A DNA stretch of 57,713 nt from Clostridia bacterium. Its GTDB lineage: Bacteria > Bacillota > Clostridia > UMGS1810. A model generated the notes under the pieces. The model worked only from the letters and a program-made list of their open reading frames with translations. It did no database searches and had not been told where the DNA came from. Location: NCBI GenBank assembly GCA_017621495.1, contig JAGATB010000018.1:1-57713 (forward strand), read 5' to 3'. Shown here one piece after another: positions 1-10,031 of the stretch (position 1 is its first letter; each line of letters starts with the position of its first letter). Position numbers and translations under genes: made by a program.

Positions 1-63
1 ATATAATATTATTAATTATATTTTACAATTAATTAACTAAAAAATCAAGAGCAAAATGAAAAA

Positions 64-2175
64 TTATTCTTTTGTTCTTGCGTTGATGATAGTTTCCTGT
101 ACGTTCTTGGGAACTTCGCTGTAATGCGAGGGCTCCATAGTGTACTGACCACGACCCTGTGTACCGGATCTTAAGTCTGTAGCATAACCAAACATTTCAG
201 AAAGCGGCACATCAGCTGTTACCTGAGTAACACCGCCGGATCTAACCTCCTGAGACTTAACAAGACCACGTCTTGAGCTTAAGTCACCGATTACAAATCC
301 GAGGTAGTCATCGGGAACTATAACATTAACAAGCATGATAGGTTCTTTGATAACCGGGTCTGCCTTCTTCATACCTTCCTTGAATGCCATAGAAGCGGCA
401 ATCTTGAACGCCATTTCAGAAGAGTCGACTTCGTGGTAAGAACCGTCTGTAAGTGTTACCTTAACGTCAACTACGTTGTAGCCTGCGAGGATACCATTCT
501 GCATTGCACCCTGTACACCGGCATCAACAGCAGGGATGTATTCCTTAGGAATAGCACCGCCGACGATAGCGTTAACAAACTCGTAACCCTTACCTTCTTC
601 GAGGGGTTCCATAGTCATCTTAACGTGACCATACTGACCCTTACCACCGGACTGACGAGCATACTTGTGCTCGATATTAACAGACTGTCTGATAGCTTCT
701 CTGTAGGAAACCTGAGGCTTACCTACGTTAGCTTCAACCTTAAATTCTCTAAGGAGTCTGTCTACGATGATTTCCAGGTGGAGCTCACCCATACCGGCGA
801 TGATTGTCTGACCTGTCTCTTCATCTGTATATGTCTTGAATGTGGGATCCTCTTCTGCAAGTTTAGCAAGAGCTATACCCATCTTTTCCTGACCTGCTTT
901 AGTCTTGGGCTCTATAGCAACTCTGATAACAGGCTCCGGGAATTCCATAGACTCGAGGATAATAGGATGCTTTTCATCACAGAGAGTGTCACCTGTAGTT
1001 GTGTTCTTAAGACCAACTGCAGCTGCGATATCACCGGAATAAACCTTATCAATATCTTCTCTGCTGTTTGCGTGCATCTGAAGGATTCTACCGAGTCTTT
1101 CCTTATTGTTCTTGCAAGCATTGAGAACATAGGAACCTGCTTCTACCGTACCGGAATATACTCTGAAGAAGCAAAGCTTACCAACGAAGGGGTCTGTTGC
1201 AATCTTAAATGCAAGAGCTGCAAAAGGTTCTTCATCTGAGGAAGGTCTTTCCTGTTCTTCTTCTGTACCCGGAACTATTCCCTTGATGTTAGCAACATCT
1301 GTAGGCGCGGGCATGTACTCGATGATAGCATCGAGGAGAAGCTGTACACCCTTGTTTCTGTAAGAAGTACCGCAGAGCATAGGAACAATCTGATTAGCGA
1401 TTGTAGCCTTTCTGAGGGCTTTCTTTAATTCATCAACTGTGATTGAATCGGGATCTTCGAAGAATTTCTCCATGAGGTCATCATCTGTCTCAGCAATAGC
1501 CTCAATCATCTTAGCTCTGTATTCTTCTGCTTTTTCGAGCATATCAGCGGGGATTTCCTCCTCACCGTACTGCTCACCCTTTTCATCATAGTAAACTTCA
1601 GCCTTCATAGTCATAAGGTCGATGATACCCTTAAATGTATCCTCAGCACCTATAGGAAGCTGAATCGGAACTCCGTTAGCATGAAGACGTTCATGAACCA
1701 TGTTTTCTACGTTGTAGAAGTCAGCACCCATGATATCCATCTTGTTAACGTAAATCATTCTGGGAACCATATAGTCATCTGCCTGTCTCCAAACAGTCTC
1801 GGACTGAGGTTCTACACCACCCTTAGCACACATAACGGTTACAGAACCGTCGAGTACTCTTAAGGAACGCTGAACTTCAACTGTAAAGTCAACGTGTCCG
1901 GGTGTGTCAATGATGTTAATTCTGTGGCCAATGCCCTTGTAAGGACCGTTATTGGGCTTCCAGAAGCATGTAGTAGCAGCGGAAGTAATTGTGATACCAC
2001 GCTCCTGCTCCTGAGCCATCCAGTCCATAGTAGCTGTACCATCATGTGTTTCACCGATTTTGTGGTTAACACCTGTATAGTAAAGTATTCTTTCTGTAGT
2101 GGTTGTCTTACCGGCATCAATGTGAGCCATGATACCGATATTTCTTGTATTCTGCAAAGAATATTTTCTAGCCAT
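64..2175 (-). CDS. fusA: Elongation factor G
   Basis: Ribosomal translocase GTPase of 703 residues, the usual full length. The P-loop AHIDAGKT is at residues 17-24, DTPGH at 90-94 and an NKMD motif near 144, followed by the later domains ending in the EF-G C-terminal fold. AGGAGG lies a normal distance upstream of the ATG. It is the last visible gene of the L7Ae-like protein, rpsL, rpsG, fusA operon, which reads toward the left edge of the window. The 63 bases downstream are AT-rich and hold no clear terminator, so tuf could follow outside the window. Confidence 0.98.
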   Translation of the reverse strand: MARKYSLQNTRNIGIMAHIDAGKTTTTERILYYTGVNHKIGETHDGTATMDWMAQEQERGITITSAATTCFWKPNNGPYKGIGHRINIIDTPGHVDFTVEVQRSLRVLDGSVTVMCAKGGVEPQSETVWRQADDYMVPRMIYVNKMDIMGADFYNVENMVHERLHANGVPIQLPIGAEDTFKGIIDLMTMKAEVYYDEKGEQYGEEEIPADMLEKAEEYRAKMIEAIAETDDDLMEKFFEDPDSITVDELKKALRKATIANQIVPMLCGTSYRNKGVQLLLDAIIEYMPAPTDVANIKGIVPGTEEEQERPSSDEEPFAALAFKIATDPFVGKLCFFRVYSGTVEAGSYVLNACKNNKERLGRILQMHANSREDIDKVYSGDIAAAVGLKNTTTGDTLCDEKHPIILESMEFPEPVIRVAIEPKTKAGQEKMGIALAKLAEEDPTFKTYTDEETGQTIIAGMGELHLEIIVDRLLREFKVEANVGKPQVSYREAIRQSVNIEHKYARQSGGKGQYGHVKMTMEPLEEGKGYEFVNAIVGGAIPKEYIPAVDAGVQGAMQNGILAGYNVVDVKVTLTDGSYHEVDSSEMAFKIAASMAFKEGMKKADPVIKEPIMLVNVIVPDDYLGFVIGDLSSRRGLVKSQEVRSGGVTQVTADVPLSEMFGYATDLRSGTQGRGQYTMEPSHYSEVPKNVQETIINARTKE

Positions 2176-2226
2176 AACTTTGTATTTCCTCCTTTCCTGT
2201 ACTTATAAAACAAATCTGATAACAGA

Positions 2227-2697
2227 TTACCAACGATAATGCGAGAATGCCTTGTTGGCTTCTGCCATCTTGTGTGTATCGTCTTTCTTCTTGACAGCTC
2301 CGCCCATGTTGTTTGTAGCATCGAGAATCTCGCCTGCCAGTCTTTCCTTCATGGTTCTCTCGTTTCTTTCGCGAGAGTACTTTGTGAGCCATCTCAAGCC
2401 GAGAGTCTGTCTTCTTTCAGGTCTTACTTCGATCGGAACCTGATAGGTAGCACCGCCGACTCTTCTTGCCTTAACTTCAAGTACGGGCATAATGTTCTCC
2501 ATAGCCTGGTTGAACACTTCCAATGCCTCTTTACCTGTCTTTTCAGCAATGATTTCGAAAGCGCCGTATACAATACTCTGAGCTACACCCTTCTTACCGT
2601 CCAACATGATGTTGTTGATGAGCTTTGTCACAACAACGTTGTTGTACATAGGATCGGGGAGCACTTCTCTTTTTGCGATATAACCTCTACGTGGCAC
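2227..2697 (-). CDS. rpsG: 30S ribosomal protein S7
   Basis: Primary 16S rRNA-binding protein of the small-subunit head. I place the start at the GTG at 2697, giving 156 residues beginning [12 protein letters not shown], the family's normal N-terminus and length. An upstream in-frame ATG at 2715 would add six residues, but the only good Shine-Dalgarno (GGAGG at about 2706-2710) lies between the two codons, eight bases from the GTG. Middle gene of the str operon, about 50 bases before fusA. Confidence 0.97.
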   Translation of the reverse strand: MPRRGYIAKREVLPDPMYNNVVVTKLINNIMLDGKKGVAQSIVYGAFEIIAEKTGKEALEVFNQAMENIMPVLEVKARRVGGATYQVPIEVRPERRQTLGLRWLTKYSRERNERTMKERLAGEILDATNNMGGAVKKKDDTHKMAEANKAFSHYRW

Positions 2698-2836
2698 TAT
2701 TCTTCCCTCCTTCATAATAAAATGATTTCATAGGTACTCAAGCTTTTCAAGGTAAGCTTGTATGTGCTCAATACTAAAATATATATAATTGCGTATTGAC
2801 GCACCTTTTAACCTTTTCATGCAGTCTGATTAAGTA

Positions 2837-3244
2837 TTACTTGCTCTTGGCACCATACTTGGATCTGGACTGGTTTCTGTTAGCAACACCGGAAGCATCC
2901 AATGCACCACGAATAATGTGGTATCTAACACCCGGGAGGTCCTTAACTCTTCCACCTCTTATAAGAACAACGCTATGTTCCTGAAGGTTGTGACCGATAC
3001 CGGGGATGTATGCTGAAACTTCAACACCATTTGTAAGTCTTACTCTGGCCATCTTACGGAGAGCTGAGTTAGGCTTCTTGGGAGTCATAGTCTTAACAGC
3101 AGTACATACACCTCTCTTCTGAGGAGCACTCTGATCGGTAGCCTTCTTCTTTAAAGAGTTGAAACCAACCTGAAGTGCAGGTGCGGTAGACTTCTTAACG
3201 GATGTCTGTCTGCCCTTTTTTACTAACTGGTTAAATGTTGGCAA
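2837..3244 (-). CDS. rpsL: 30S ribosomal protein S12
   Basis: Decoding-centre protein of 135 residues starting [12 protein letters not shown]. The conserved [10 protein letters not shown] segment, whose lysine is a classic streptomycin-resistance position, and the PGVRYH region are intact, with wild-type lysines in the conserved loops. A strong purine-rich ribosome binding site precedes the ATG. It is followed by a 139-base gap to rpsG, longer than usual in this operon, with no clear gene or terminator in it. Confidence 0.97.
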   Translation of the reverse strand: MPTFNQLVKKGRQTSVKKSTAPALQVGFNSLKKKATDQSAPQKRGVCTAVKTMTPKKPNSALRKMARVRLTNGVEVSAYIPGIGHNLQEHSVVLIRGGRVKDLPGVRYHIIRGALDASGVANRNQSRSKYGAKSK

Positions 3245-3301
3245 ATGTATTCACCTCCTATATATAATGTATATATTAAACGCTTTGGAGCGATTAATAA
3301 C

Positions 3302-3547
3302 TCATGCCTTGGGCAGTACAGCCACAGATGCATCCACATCCAGTCTGCATGCCTTGCCGAGCTCATGCTTGGAGCTTACCAGCTCTATGGCAACACCGTG
3401 CTCCTTGCAAGCATCCAAAATCTGCTTGGTAATCATGGGAGCGATGTCCCCTGCAACAAAGGCCTTCTCTGCATTGTCGGACTCTATAAGCTTCATAGAA
3501 CGTTTAAGCCCTGCAACCGCCTTTTTGCTCTTAACTTCATCTATCAT
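3302..3547 (-). CDS. L7Ae-family K-turn RNA-binding protein
   Basis: Small L7Ae/L30e-fold protein of the YbxF/YlxQ type, found next to rpsL in many Bacillota and known to bind kink-turn RNA. The 81-residue form starts MIDEVKSKKAV at 3547; AAGGAGG lies a few bases upstream. A longer in-frame reading from 3613 would add a 22-residue hydrophobic stretch across that Shine-Dalgarno and is unlikely. It is the first gene of the str operon here and has its own promoter (3633-3662) instead of following rpoC directly. Confidence 0.9.
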   Translation of the reverse strand: MIDEVKSKKAVAGLKRSMKLIESDNAEKAFVAGDIAPMITKQILDACKEHGVAIELVSSKHELGKACRLDVDASVAVLPKA

Positions 3548-3632
3548 TATAATCCTCCTTGGAGAAATATAACCTATGCATATTATTGCCATAATTATGA
3601 AATTACATACCACCTCATAATCATACTCATAT

Positions 3633-3662
3633 ATTATATAACAAAGGATACAGTTATGTCAA
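3633..3662 (-). promoter_or_regulatory. Sigma-A promoter of the str operon
   Basis: On the minus strand a consensus -35 TTGACA (3657-3662) and -10 TATAAT (3633-3638) are separated by 18 bases. It reads into the L7Ae-like gene, rpsL, rpsG and fusA. Confidence 0.85.
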
Positions 3663-3709
3663 GTGTTTTTTTATATTTTTACGGAATTCAGATTTATTGG
3701 TCCTAAAGA

Positions 3710-3738
3710 TTGACAAATTTTCATGGTTTCTGTATAAT
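3710..3738 (+). promoter_or_regulatory. Sigma-A promoter of ygiQ-folD
   Basis: Consensus TTGACA (3710-3715), 17-base spacer, TATAAT (3733-3738), 28 bases before the ygiQ ATG. It is back-to-back with the str-operon promoter. Confidence 0.88.
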
Positions 3739-3766
3739 ATTATATTAAAGGAGAGATTTATTCAAT

Positions 3767-5665
3767 ATGTCAAATCAAGGTTTTCTCCCCGTATGCAGGG
3801 AAGATATGGAAAAATTAAATATAAAACAGCTAGACTTTGTATATGTAAGCGGTGATGCATATGTAGATCACCCCAGCTTCGGACATGCTATCATATCCAG
3901 AGTATTGGTAAGCCACGGCTATACGGTGGGCATAATCCCTCAGCCCTCCTGGAAGGATGCGGAGGAGTTTAAAAAGCTGGGCAGGCCGAAGTATGCATTC
4001 CTGGTATCGGCAGGTAATATCGACTCCATGGTAAACCGCTACACGGTAAATAAAAAAGTCCGCTCCCAGGACTCCTATTCTCCGGGGGGCAAAGCCGGAT
4101 TAAGACCCGACAGAGCCACCATAGTATACTGCAACAGGATACGTGAAGCTTACCCGGGTATACCTATGATTATAGGCGGTATCGAAGCCAGCCTTAGACG
4201 TTTCGCCCACTATGACTACTGGGACAACAAGGTTCGCCGTTCAATACTTTTGGATACCAGAGCAAATGTGCTAATCTACGGAATGGGTGAAAAAGCTATA
4301 ATTGAGCTTGCGGATGCACTAAAAGAGGGCAAAAATCTGTCCGATACCAACGTAGACGGCTGCTGCTATGTACGCAAAAGCCTTGATGGTATGGACAATT
4401 ATATAGAAATCCCCTCCTGCGAGGAGGTACAGTCAGATAAACGCAAGTATGCGGAGGCGACGAAAACGCAGTTTGACCATCAGGACCCCATACGCTCCAA
4501 GGCACTGGTACAAAAGCACTATGACAGATATCTGGTGCAGAACAAACCCATGATGCCCTTAAATACCAAGGAGCTGGATGCAGTGTATGCCCTGCCGTAT
4601 ATGCGTACATGGCACCCCATGTATGACGAAGCCGGCGGAGTACCTGCCATAGAGGAAGTCAAATTCAGCATTACCAATAACCGTGGCTGCTACGGTCAGT
4701 GTAATTTCTGTGCGCTCACCTTTCACCAGGGCAGGATAGTGCAGTCCAGAAGCGAAAAGTCCGTTATAAACGAAGCCAAAAAGATGACCTGGGACCCTGA
4801 CTTCAAAGGATACATCCACGATGTAGGAGGCCCCACCGCCAATTTTTACGGTCCCGGCTGTGATAAACAAATGGAAACCGGCACCTGCAAATCCAAGCGG
4901 TGTCTATATCCCAAGCCCTGTCCAAATTTAAAAATAACTCACAAAAGATATCTGGAGTTATTAAGAAAATTAAGAGCTATACCGGGCATCAAAAAGGTAT
5001 TCATACGTTCCGGTATACGGTATGACTATCTCATAGCGGATAAGGATGATGAGTTCTTCAGAGAACTGCTGGAGCACCATGTCAGCGGTCAACTCAAGGT
5101 AGCTCCGGAGCACATATCGGATAACGTCCTAAAGCACATGGGAAAACCCGGCAGGAAGGTATATGACCGTTTCAGCGAAAAATTCTATCGTATAAATGAT
5201 GAACTTGGCAAAAAGCAGTTTTTAGTACCATATCTGATGTCCAGTCACCCCGGCTCCACACTTAATGATGCCATAGAGCTGGCACTGTATATAAAGAAAC
5301 ATAACCTTCATCCGGAGCAGGTGCAAGACTTCTACCCTACACCATTTACCATATCCACATGTATGTTTTATACAGGGCTTGACCCCTTTACCATGAAAGA
5401 GGTCTATGTACCCCGTGATATGGAGGAAAAACGTATGCAAAGGGCTCTGCTGCAGTTCAGAGTACCGGACAATATACCCCTCGTCATCAAAGCCCTGAAA
5501 AAAGCAGGCAGAGAGGACCTTATAGGTTACACACCGGATTGCCTGGTGAGGCCCATGAGAGATGAGGGATTTAAAAAACGAAATTCAACCCCCACAAAGA
5601 GAGGAGAAAGAAAAAATGTATCAGATTTTAGACGGAAAAAAGGTATCTCAAAGAGTAAAAGATGA
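3767..5665 (+). CDS. YgiQ-family radical SAM protein
   Basis: 632-residue member of the UPF0313/YgiQ family. The radical SAM cysteine motif appears as [11 protein letters not shown] (CxxxCxxC), following an N-terminal B12-binding-like region (about residues 1-200) that contains [17 protein letters not shown]. The length and the basic C-terminal tail ([10 protein letters not shown]) match the family. The reaction is not known to me. AAAGGAGAG precedes the ATG. The last 50 bases overlap the start of folD in another frame, so the two genes are co-transcribed and may be translationally coupled. Confidence 0.93.
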   Translation: MSNQGFLPVCREDMEKLNIKQLDFVYVSGDAYVDHPSFGHAIISRVLVSHGYTVGIIPQPSWKDAEEFKKLGRPKYAFLVSAGNIDSMVNRYTVNKKVRSQDSYSPGGKAGLRPDRATIVYCNRIREAYPGIPMIIGGIEASLRRFAHYDYWDNKVRRSILLDTRANVLIYGMGEKAIIELADALKEGKNLSDTNVDGCCYVRKSLDGMDNYIEIPSCEEVQSDKRKYAEATKTQFDHQDPIRSKALVQKHYDRYLVQNKPMMPLNTKELDAVYALPYMRTWHPMYDEAGGVPAIEEVKFSITNNRGCYGQCNFCALTFHQGRIVQSRSEKSVINEAKKMTWDPDFKGYIHDVGGPTANFYGPGCDKQMETGTCKSKRCLYPKPCPNLKITHKRYLELLRKLRAIPGIKKVFIRSGIRYDYLIADKDDEFFRELLEHHVSGQLKVAPEHISDNVLKHMGKPGRKVYDRFSEKFYRINDELGKKQFLVPYLMSSHPGSTLNDAIELALYIKKHNLHPEQVQDFYPTPFTISTCMFYTGLDPFTMKEVYVPRDMEEKRMQRALLQFRVPDNIPLVIKALKKAGREDLIGYTPDCLVRPMRDEGFKKRNSTPTKRGERKNVSDFRRKKGISKSKR

Positions 5666-6467
5666 GCTTAAGGAAACGGTAGCCTCACTTAAGATGAAAG
5701 GCACAGATCCCGGACTGGCAGTTATCATAGTAGGTAATGACAGTGCCTCCAGAGTGTATGTAAACAATAAGAAAAAGGCATGCGAATATATAGGTATACG
5801 TTCAGAGGAATATGCACTCCCCGAGGAAACCACCCAGGAGGAGCTGCTTAATCTAGTATATGAGCTCAACAACAGAAAGGATATCCATGGTATACTTTGT
5901 CAGCTGCCCCTACCCAAGCATATCAATGAAGAAACTATATTAAACTCCATAGACCCTGCAAAGGATGTGGATGCATTTCACCCGGTAAACGTAGGCAAGA
6001 TAATGATTGGTGACTTTGACTTCCTGCCCTGTACACCTGCAGGAGTTATGGATTTGATAGCCGAATCCGGTATAGACCTCACCGGCAAAGAATGTGTAGT
6101 AGTAGGCAGAAGCAACATAGTAGGTAAACCCCAGGCTATGCTCCTGCTCCATAAGAATGCCACAGTGACTATATGCCACTCCAAGACTAAGGATTTGAAG
6201 GAAGTGTGCAAAAGAGCCGATGTACTGGTAGTAGCCGTGGGCAGAGCCAAGATGATAAACGCAGACTATATCAAGGAAGGCGCAGTGGTAATAGACGTGG
6301 GTATGGACCGTGATGAAAACGGCAAGCTCTGCGGTGACGTAGACTTCGATTCAGCATGCACCAAGGCTTCATACATTACACCCGTGCCCGGCGGTGTGGG
6401 ACCCATGACCATAGCAACTCTTATGAGAAACGCAGTAACTGCGGCAATTAAGCAGTCTGCACAGTAA
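5616..6467 (+). CDS. folD: Bifunctional methylene-THF dehydrogenase/cyclohydrolase
   Basis: FolD interconverts 5,10-methylene-THF, methenyl-THF and 10-formyl-THF in cytosolic one-carbon metabolism. The 283-residue product starts [10 protein letters not shown] at 5616, with GAGGAG eight to ten bases upstream. It carries the [13 protein letters not shown] segment, with the catalytic Tyr/Lys region nearby, the QLPLP and DVDAFHPVN signatures, the Rossmann segment [12 protein letters not shown], and the C-terminal [10 protein letters not shown] motif. A longer in-frame extension to 5562 lacks a binding site. The start lies inside the 3' end of ygiQ. Confidence 0.97.
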   Translation: MYQILDGKKVSQRVKDELKETVASLKMKGTDPGLAVIIVGNDSASRVYVNNKKKACEYIGIRSEEYALPEETTQEELLNLVYELNNRKDIHGILCQLPLPKHINEETILNSIDPAKDVDAFHPVNVGKIMIGDFDFLPCTPAGVMDLIAESGIDLTGKECVVVGRSNIVGKPQAMLLLHKNATVTICHSKTKDLKEVCKRADVLVVAVGRAKMINADYIKEGAVVIDVGMDRDENGKLCGDVDFDSACTKASYITPVPGGVGPMTIATLMRNAVTAAIKQSAQ

Positions 6468-6488
6468 AATATTTTTGCACTATATAAT

Positions 6489-6523
6489 ATGCAGTGAACA
6501 GCATCAAAGGCTGTTCACTGCAT
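6489..6523 (+). terminator. Inverted repeat after folD, probable terminator
   Basis: Perfect 14-base arms (ATGCAGTGAACAGC and its complement) around a 7-base loop, 21 bases after the folD stop. The downstream U-tract is poor, so termination may be weak or factor-assisted. Confidence 0.6.
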
Positions 6524-6561
6524 TAAGATTTAAGAATTTGAAATTTTTTTAAAAATTTCTC

Positions 6562-6590
6562 TTGCAAAATTCCATAAAGTGTGATATTAT
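6562..6590 (+). promoter_or_regulatory. Promoter of tRNA-Leu
   Basis: TTGCAA (6562-6567), 17-base spacer, TATTAT (6585-6590), ending 17 bases before the mature tRNA. Confidence 0.75.
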
Positions 6591-6607
6591 AATATGGTAG
6601 TTAACTT

Positions 6608-6694
6608 GCCGGTGTGATGGAATTGGCAGACGTGCGAGACTCAAAATCTCGTGGTGGCAACACCGTGTCGGTTCGACCCCGACCACCGGCACCA
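6608..6694 (+). tRNA. tRNA-Leu (anticodon CAA)
   Basis: 87-nucleotide class II tRNA with encoded CCA. The 7-bp acceptor pairs GCCGGTG with CACCGGC, followed by discriminator A and CCA. The anticodon stem CGAGA/TCTCG closes loop CTCAAAA, giving anticodon CAA (UUG codons). A long variable arm (GGTGGCAACACC region) and a normal T-arm with GGTTCGACCCC follow. It is a single tRNA transcribed alone. Confidence 0.96.
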
Positions 6695-6730
6695 AAAATC
6701 GACATTCTTCGATAGAGGAATGTCGATTTT
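6695..6730 (+). terminator. Intrinsic terminator of tRNA-Leu
   Basis: 13-bp perfect stem (AAAATCGACATTC with its complement), 10-base loop, then T-rich sequence, beginning directly after the CCA end. Confidence 0.85.
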
Positions 6731-6842
6731 ACTTTTTACTTATTCACTCTTCACTATTCCCTGAAAAGTCTTGTAGATTTTTGGGAAGTAATGGGTAATA
6801 GTGAATAAGGCATTATCTTCGATAGTTATATTGCTTCGCCTC

Positions 6843-7355
6843 TCAATACCCCAGCGTACAAAGCTTAATCCCTGCACCCAGCAGAAAAAATGCCCTGAAT
6901 GACTCTATGAGATAATCCCCTGCATTTTCTGTCTGCAGATACTCATACACACTCTTTACCCAGGCTTCAAAGAGCTTGATTACAAATCCTCTGAAGGCGG
7001 TTTTTTCGGCATCGGAGGAGGCTTCTGCCAGTATAAAGATATTCTCCCACACACTGCCGTCATAGAGCTCGTCATATCTCAATGCTGAGTACTGCCTGAT
7101 ATTATCCGCCCAGGCGCTTGCGTAGAGCATACCTCCGCCTATAGCATTGGCACACAATCCCAGGTAATACCCTGTGGTATTTCCCTTAAAGGTTGCTTTG
7201 AACTCCTCGTCCTTTAGCCACTCCATGGTGTATCTGCGGCTTGTTTCGGCAAGCTCCGGTATCATAACGAGTTCCTTGTCTATATAATCCTCTTGCTTTG
7301 CTACATCAGAAAGCAGTTTCAATACAGTCTTAAAATATTCCTTACTTGTGAGCAT
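6843..7355 (-). CDS. Uncharacterised 170-residue protein
   Basis: Soluble, mostly helical protein that I do not recognise. The start is set at the ATG at 7355 (MLTSKEYFKT) because AGGA lies eight bases upstream; an ATG at 7364 is a less likely alternative. The gene begins 11 bases after the lipid kinase stop, so the two form an operon. No catalytic motif, signal peptide or convincing transmembrane segment is seen; a GGGMLYASAWADN segment sits in the middle and the C-terminus is hydrophobic. Confidence 0.75.
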   Translation of the reverse strand: MLTSKEYFKTVLKLLSDVAKQEDYIDKELVMIPELAETSRRYTMEWLKDEEFKATFKGNTTGYYLGLCANAIGGGMLYASAWADNIRQYSALRYDELYDGSVWENIFILAEASSDAEKTAFRGFVIKLFEAWVKSVYEYLQTENAGDYLIESFRAFFLLGAGIKLCTLGY

Positions 7356-7366
7356 ATAATCCATCC

Positions 7367-8251
7367 TTACTTAATAATAGTTGCCGCTGTTTTGATGTTT
7401 TCTATAGTTACGTCAGTACCTGTCCTTTGATGCTCGCCGTCAAGGGACCAGTCCATATCTGTCTCAAATATCATCTTTACCTTTTTTGACTTGATAAATT
7501 CAAACACACTGTCCTTAAAGCTTGAGGTTATGCATCCTGTGACTATCTTATTCAAATCATTGATATTAGCAGGATTCTTCACCAGGACTATCTCGAAGAG
7601 CCCGTCATTCATCTTTACCATATCGCTGCTGAGCTTGACTATACCGCCCACGGACGTGGTATTGGTGACACTGCCGAATATATACCTGCCTTCGATTATA
7701 CCCTCATCTGTCTCCACCCTTACTTGATAGGGGGTAATCTTGGTTATATCCTTCATACCCTCAAGTACATATGCCAGATGTCCGAATGTATTCTTAAACA
7801 CCTGGGGAGTATTGTACGACGCCGCCGTAAACACACCGAAGGAGGCAATATATGAGAAATATCTTTCGTTATTAAACAGACCCACATCTATATCGAATTC
7901 GCTGCCGTCTATCACACCCTGTGCGGCAAGCTTGGGGTCAGTAGAAAATCCAAATGTAGAAGCAAAATCGTTGGTGCTTCCTGCAGGTATATAACCCACA
8001 GGAAGCCTCTTGTCCGATTGCAGGAGCCCGGTCAGCACTTCATTGAGAGTGCCGTCACCGCCGCTGACCACTATCAGGTCTGTATCCGACGGGGCATTTG
8101 CGGCAATCTCGGTTGCATGCCCCCTAGAAAGCGTGGTCTGAACCCTTGTATTATAGCCGGCTTCGTTAAACATATGAATTATATCCAAAAGCACGGGCTT
8201 AATCTTCATTTTGCCGGAATAGGGGTTGATGATAAAAAGCATATTTTTCAT
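7367..8251 (-). CDS. Diacylglycerol kinase-family lipid kinase (YegS/BmrU type)
   Basis: ATP-dependent kinase of the DAGK catalytic superfamily, 295 residues. The N-terminus has IINPYSGK, followed by the nucleotide-binding signature VVSGGDGTLNEVLTGL and the PAGSTNDFA motif; the C-terminal beta-rich domain ends near WSLDGEH. This family phosphorylates diacylglycerol or related lipids at the membrane; the substrate here is not determined. Start at 8251 (MKNMLFII) with AAAGGAG upstream; an ATG at 8275 would cross that site. Followed by an uncharacterised gene in the same operon. Confidence 0.9.
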   Translation of the reverse strand: MKNMLFIINPYSGKMKIKPVLLDIIHMFNEAGYNTRVQTTLSRGHATEIAANAPSDTDLIVVSGGDGTLNEVLTGLLQSDKRLPVGYIPAGSTNDFASTFGFSTDPKLAAQGVIDGSEFDIDVGLFNNERYFSYIASFGVFTAASYNTPQVFKNTFGHLAYVLEGMKDITKITPYQVRVETDEGIIEGRYIFGSVTNTTSVGGIVKLSSDMVKMNDGLFEIVLVKNPANINDLNKIVTGCITSSFKDSVFEFIKSKKVKMIFETDMDWSLDGEHQRTGTDVTIENIKTAATIIK

Positions 8252-8301
8252 GACCGTTCTCCTTTCACAATTCAATTTATACCAATAATATTCTTATAAA
8301 A

Positions 8302-9981
8302 TCAGTTTTGTTTAGCTGTAAGCTTCTTTGCAATTACAAGTCCGCCCACTGTGATTACCACCAGTATGGGGAATACCAGGAACCAGTTCCGGAACACTTC
8401 AAAGCCCGTAAGCAGATAACCCACGAATGAAACAACCGCTACAGAAATAGCATAAGGAAGCTGTGTTGACACGTGATTCAAGTGGTTGCATCTCGCACCT
8501 GCAGATGACATGATAGTGGTGTCGGATATAGGTGAGCAGTGGTCACCGCATACAGCACCTGCCAGGCAAGCCGACATACCGATTGTAAGGAGTGCCGAGC
8601 CCTGAGGGAACATAATTGTAACAATCGGAATAAGTATACCGAATGTACCCCAAGAGGTACCTGTAGCAAATGCCAGTACACATGCCACCAGGAATATAAC
8701 TGCAGGCAGGAAGCTTGCAAGTCCGGGAGCAGCTGCCTTCATGGCTGCATCTACGAATACATTGATACCAAGTACATCATTTGCTATATTTTTGAGTGAG
8801 GTAGCCATGAGGAGTATAAGTATAGCAGGTACCATAGCGTTAAAGCCTGCAGGAATTCTCTCCATAGATTCCTTGAAGGAAACTACCTTTCTAAGTGCGT
8901 AGTATATAATGGTAATTACAAGTGCCAAAAGACCACCCATAGGCAAGCCAACCGTAGCATCTGTGTTACCGAAAGCATCTACTATGCTCATGCCTTCTCC
9001 GGACCAGAGACCACCCACATAAAGAAGCGATACCACACATGTAACTATAAGCACCAATACAGGGAATATGAGATCTATGACCTTACCCTTGACATTTGGA
9101 ACATCATCTGTATCATTGTCAACAGTTTCTTCTTTGCCTTCCAATGCCAGTTTGTTCTGAACTGTCATGGGACCGTAGTCAAACTTCAGAAGTGTAATCG
9201 TAATTATAAATATAAATGTGAGCAGTGAATAGAAGTTAAAGGGAATAGCCTTTATAAAGAGTGCTATACCCTCACCCTCTGCAGCATAACCTGCCACAGC
9301 AGCAGCCCAAGAAGATACAGGAGCTATCATGCATACAGGAGCAGCAGTAGCATCTATAAGATACGCCAGCTTAGCTCTGGATATCTTCTTGCTGTCTGTA
9401 ACCGGACGCATAACGCTGCCTACGGTGAGACAGTTAAAGTAATCGTCTATGAATATGAGTACACCCAGTACAAACGTAGCTATTTCAGCACCGATTTTGC
9501 TCTTGATATGAGTCTTCGCCCATGCACCGAAGGCTGCGCTGCCGCCTGCCTTGTTAATAAGAGCCACCATCACACCAAGTACTATGAGGAATATAAATAT
9601 ACCCGCATTACCTGCAAATCCGGCTATAAGTCCTACATTTACTACTGTGTCAATTGTATTTACCACATTAAACTGAGTAGCAAACAAAGCCGCCAGTACA
9701 ATACCGATAAACAATGAGCTGTAAACCTCTTTGGTGATAAGAGCCAGCAAAATCGCAATTATCGGAGGTGCTATGGTAACTATGGTGCCAAAGTATCTGG
9801 AGGAGGCTTCTACCTCACCCTTGCCTTCGCAAGCTTCGCAGGCAGCCTTCTCTATAAGACCTGTACCGTCGCACTCTGTGCAGTGTGTCACACCGCCGTT
9901 TGTTACCGTTACCGCCAGTGCTATTACAGCTATAAGCATAAGCACAACTGCGGCAATCTTAATGATTGAACCTTTTTTCAT
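8302..9981 (-). CDS. NhaC-family Na+/H+ antiporter with a CXXCXGXG insert
   Basis: Membrane protein of about 559 residues with many hydrophobic segments and the NhaC signatures LGVLIFIDDYFNCLTVG and CGDHCSPISDTT, so probably a sodium/proton (or related cation or organic acid) exchanger. Unusually, between the first transmembrane segment and the main body (about residues 31-55) are two CXXCXGXG repeats, CTECDGTG and CEACEGKG, the zinc-binding signature of DnaJ. With one membrane span before it, this loop would face outside if the N-terminus is cytoplasmic. The start at 9981 is preferred over 9990 because of an AGGATGG site. Gene order is galM then nhaC, 41 bases apart. Confidence 0.88.
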   Translation of the reverse strand: MKKGSIIKIAAVVLMLIAVIALAVTVTNGGVTHCTECDGTGLIEKAACEACEGKGEVEASSRYFGTIVTIAPPIIAILLALITKEVYSSLFIGIVLAALFATQFNVVNTIDTVVNVGLIAGFAGNAGIFIFLIVLGVMVALINKAGGSAAFGAWAKTHIKSKIGAEIATFVLGVLIFIDDYFNCLTVGSVMRPVTDSKKISRAKLAYLIDATAAPVCMIAPVSSWAAAVAGYAAEGEGIALFIKAIPFNFYSLLTFIFIITITLLKFDYGPMTVQNKLALEGKEETVDNDTDDVPNVKGKVIDLIFPVLVLIVTCVVSLLYVGGLWSGEGMSIVDAFGNTDATVGLPMGGLLALVITIIYYALRKVVSFKESMERIPAGFNAMVPAILILLMATSLKNIANDVLGINVFVDAAMKAAAPGLASFLPAVIFLVACVLAFATGTSWGTFGILIPIVTIMFPQGSALLTIGMSACLAGAVCGDHCSPISDTTIMSSAGARCNHLNHVSTQLPYAISVAVVSFVGYLLTGFEVFRNWFLVFPILVVITVGGLVIAKKLTAKQN

Positions 9982-10031
9982 TTTAACCATCCTATCTTTT
10001 GTTTATTTTATTTTTTTCGAATAAACTATAT

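Noticed and set aside
433..1239. 268-codon frame opposite fusA
   Set aside because: Lies wholly antisense to a highly conserved gene, has no ribosome binding site and is cysteine- and serine-rich in the way of shadow frames.
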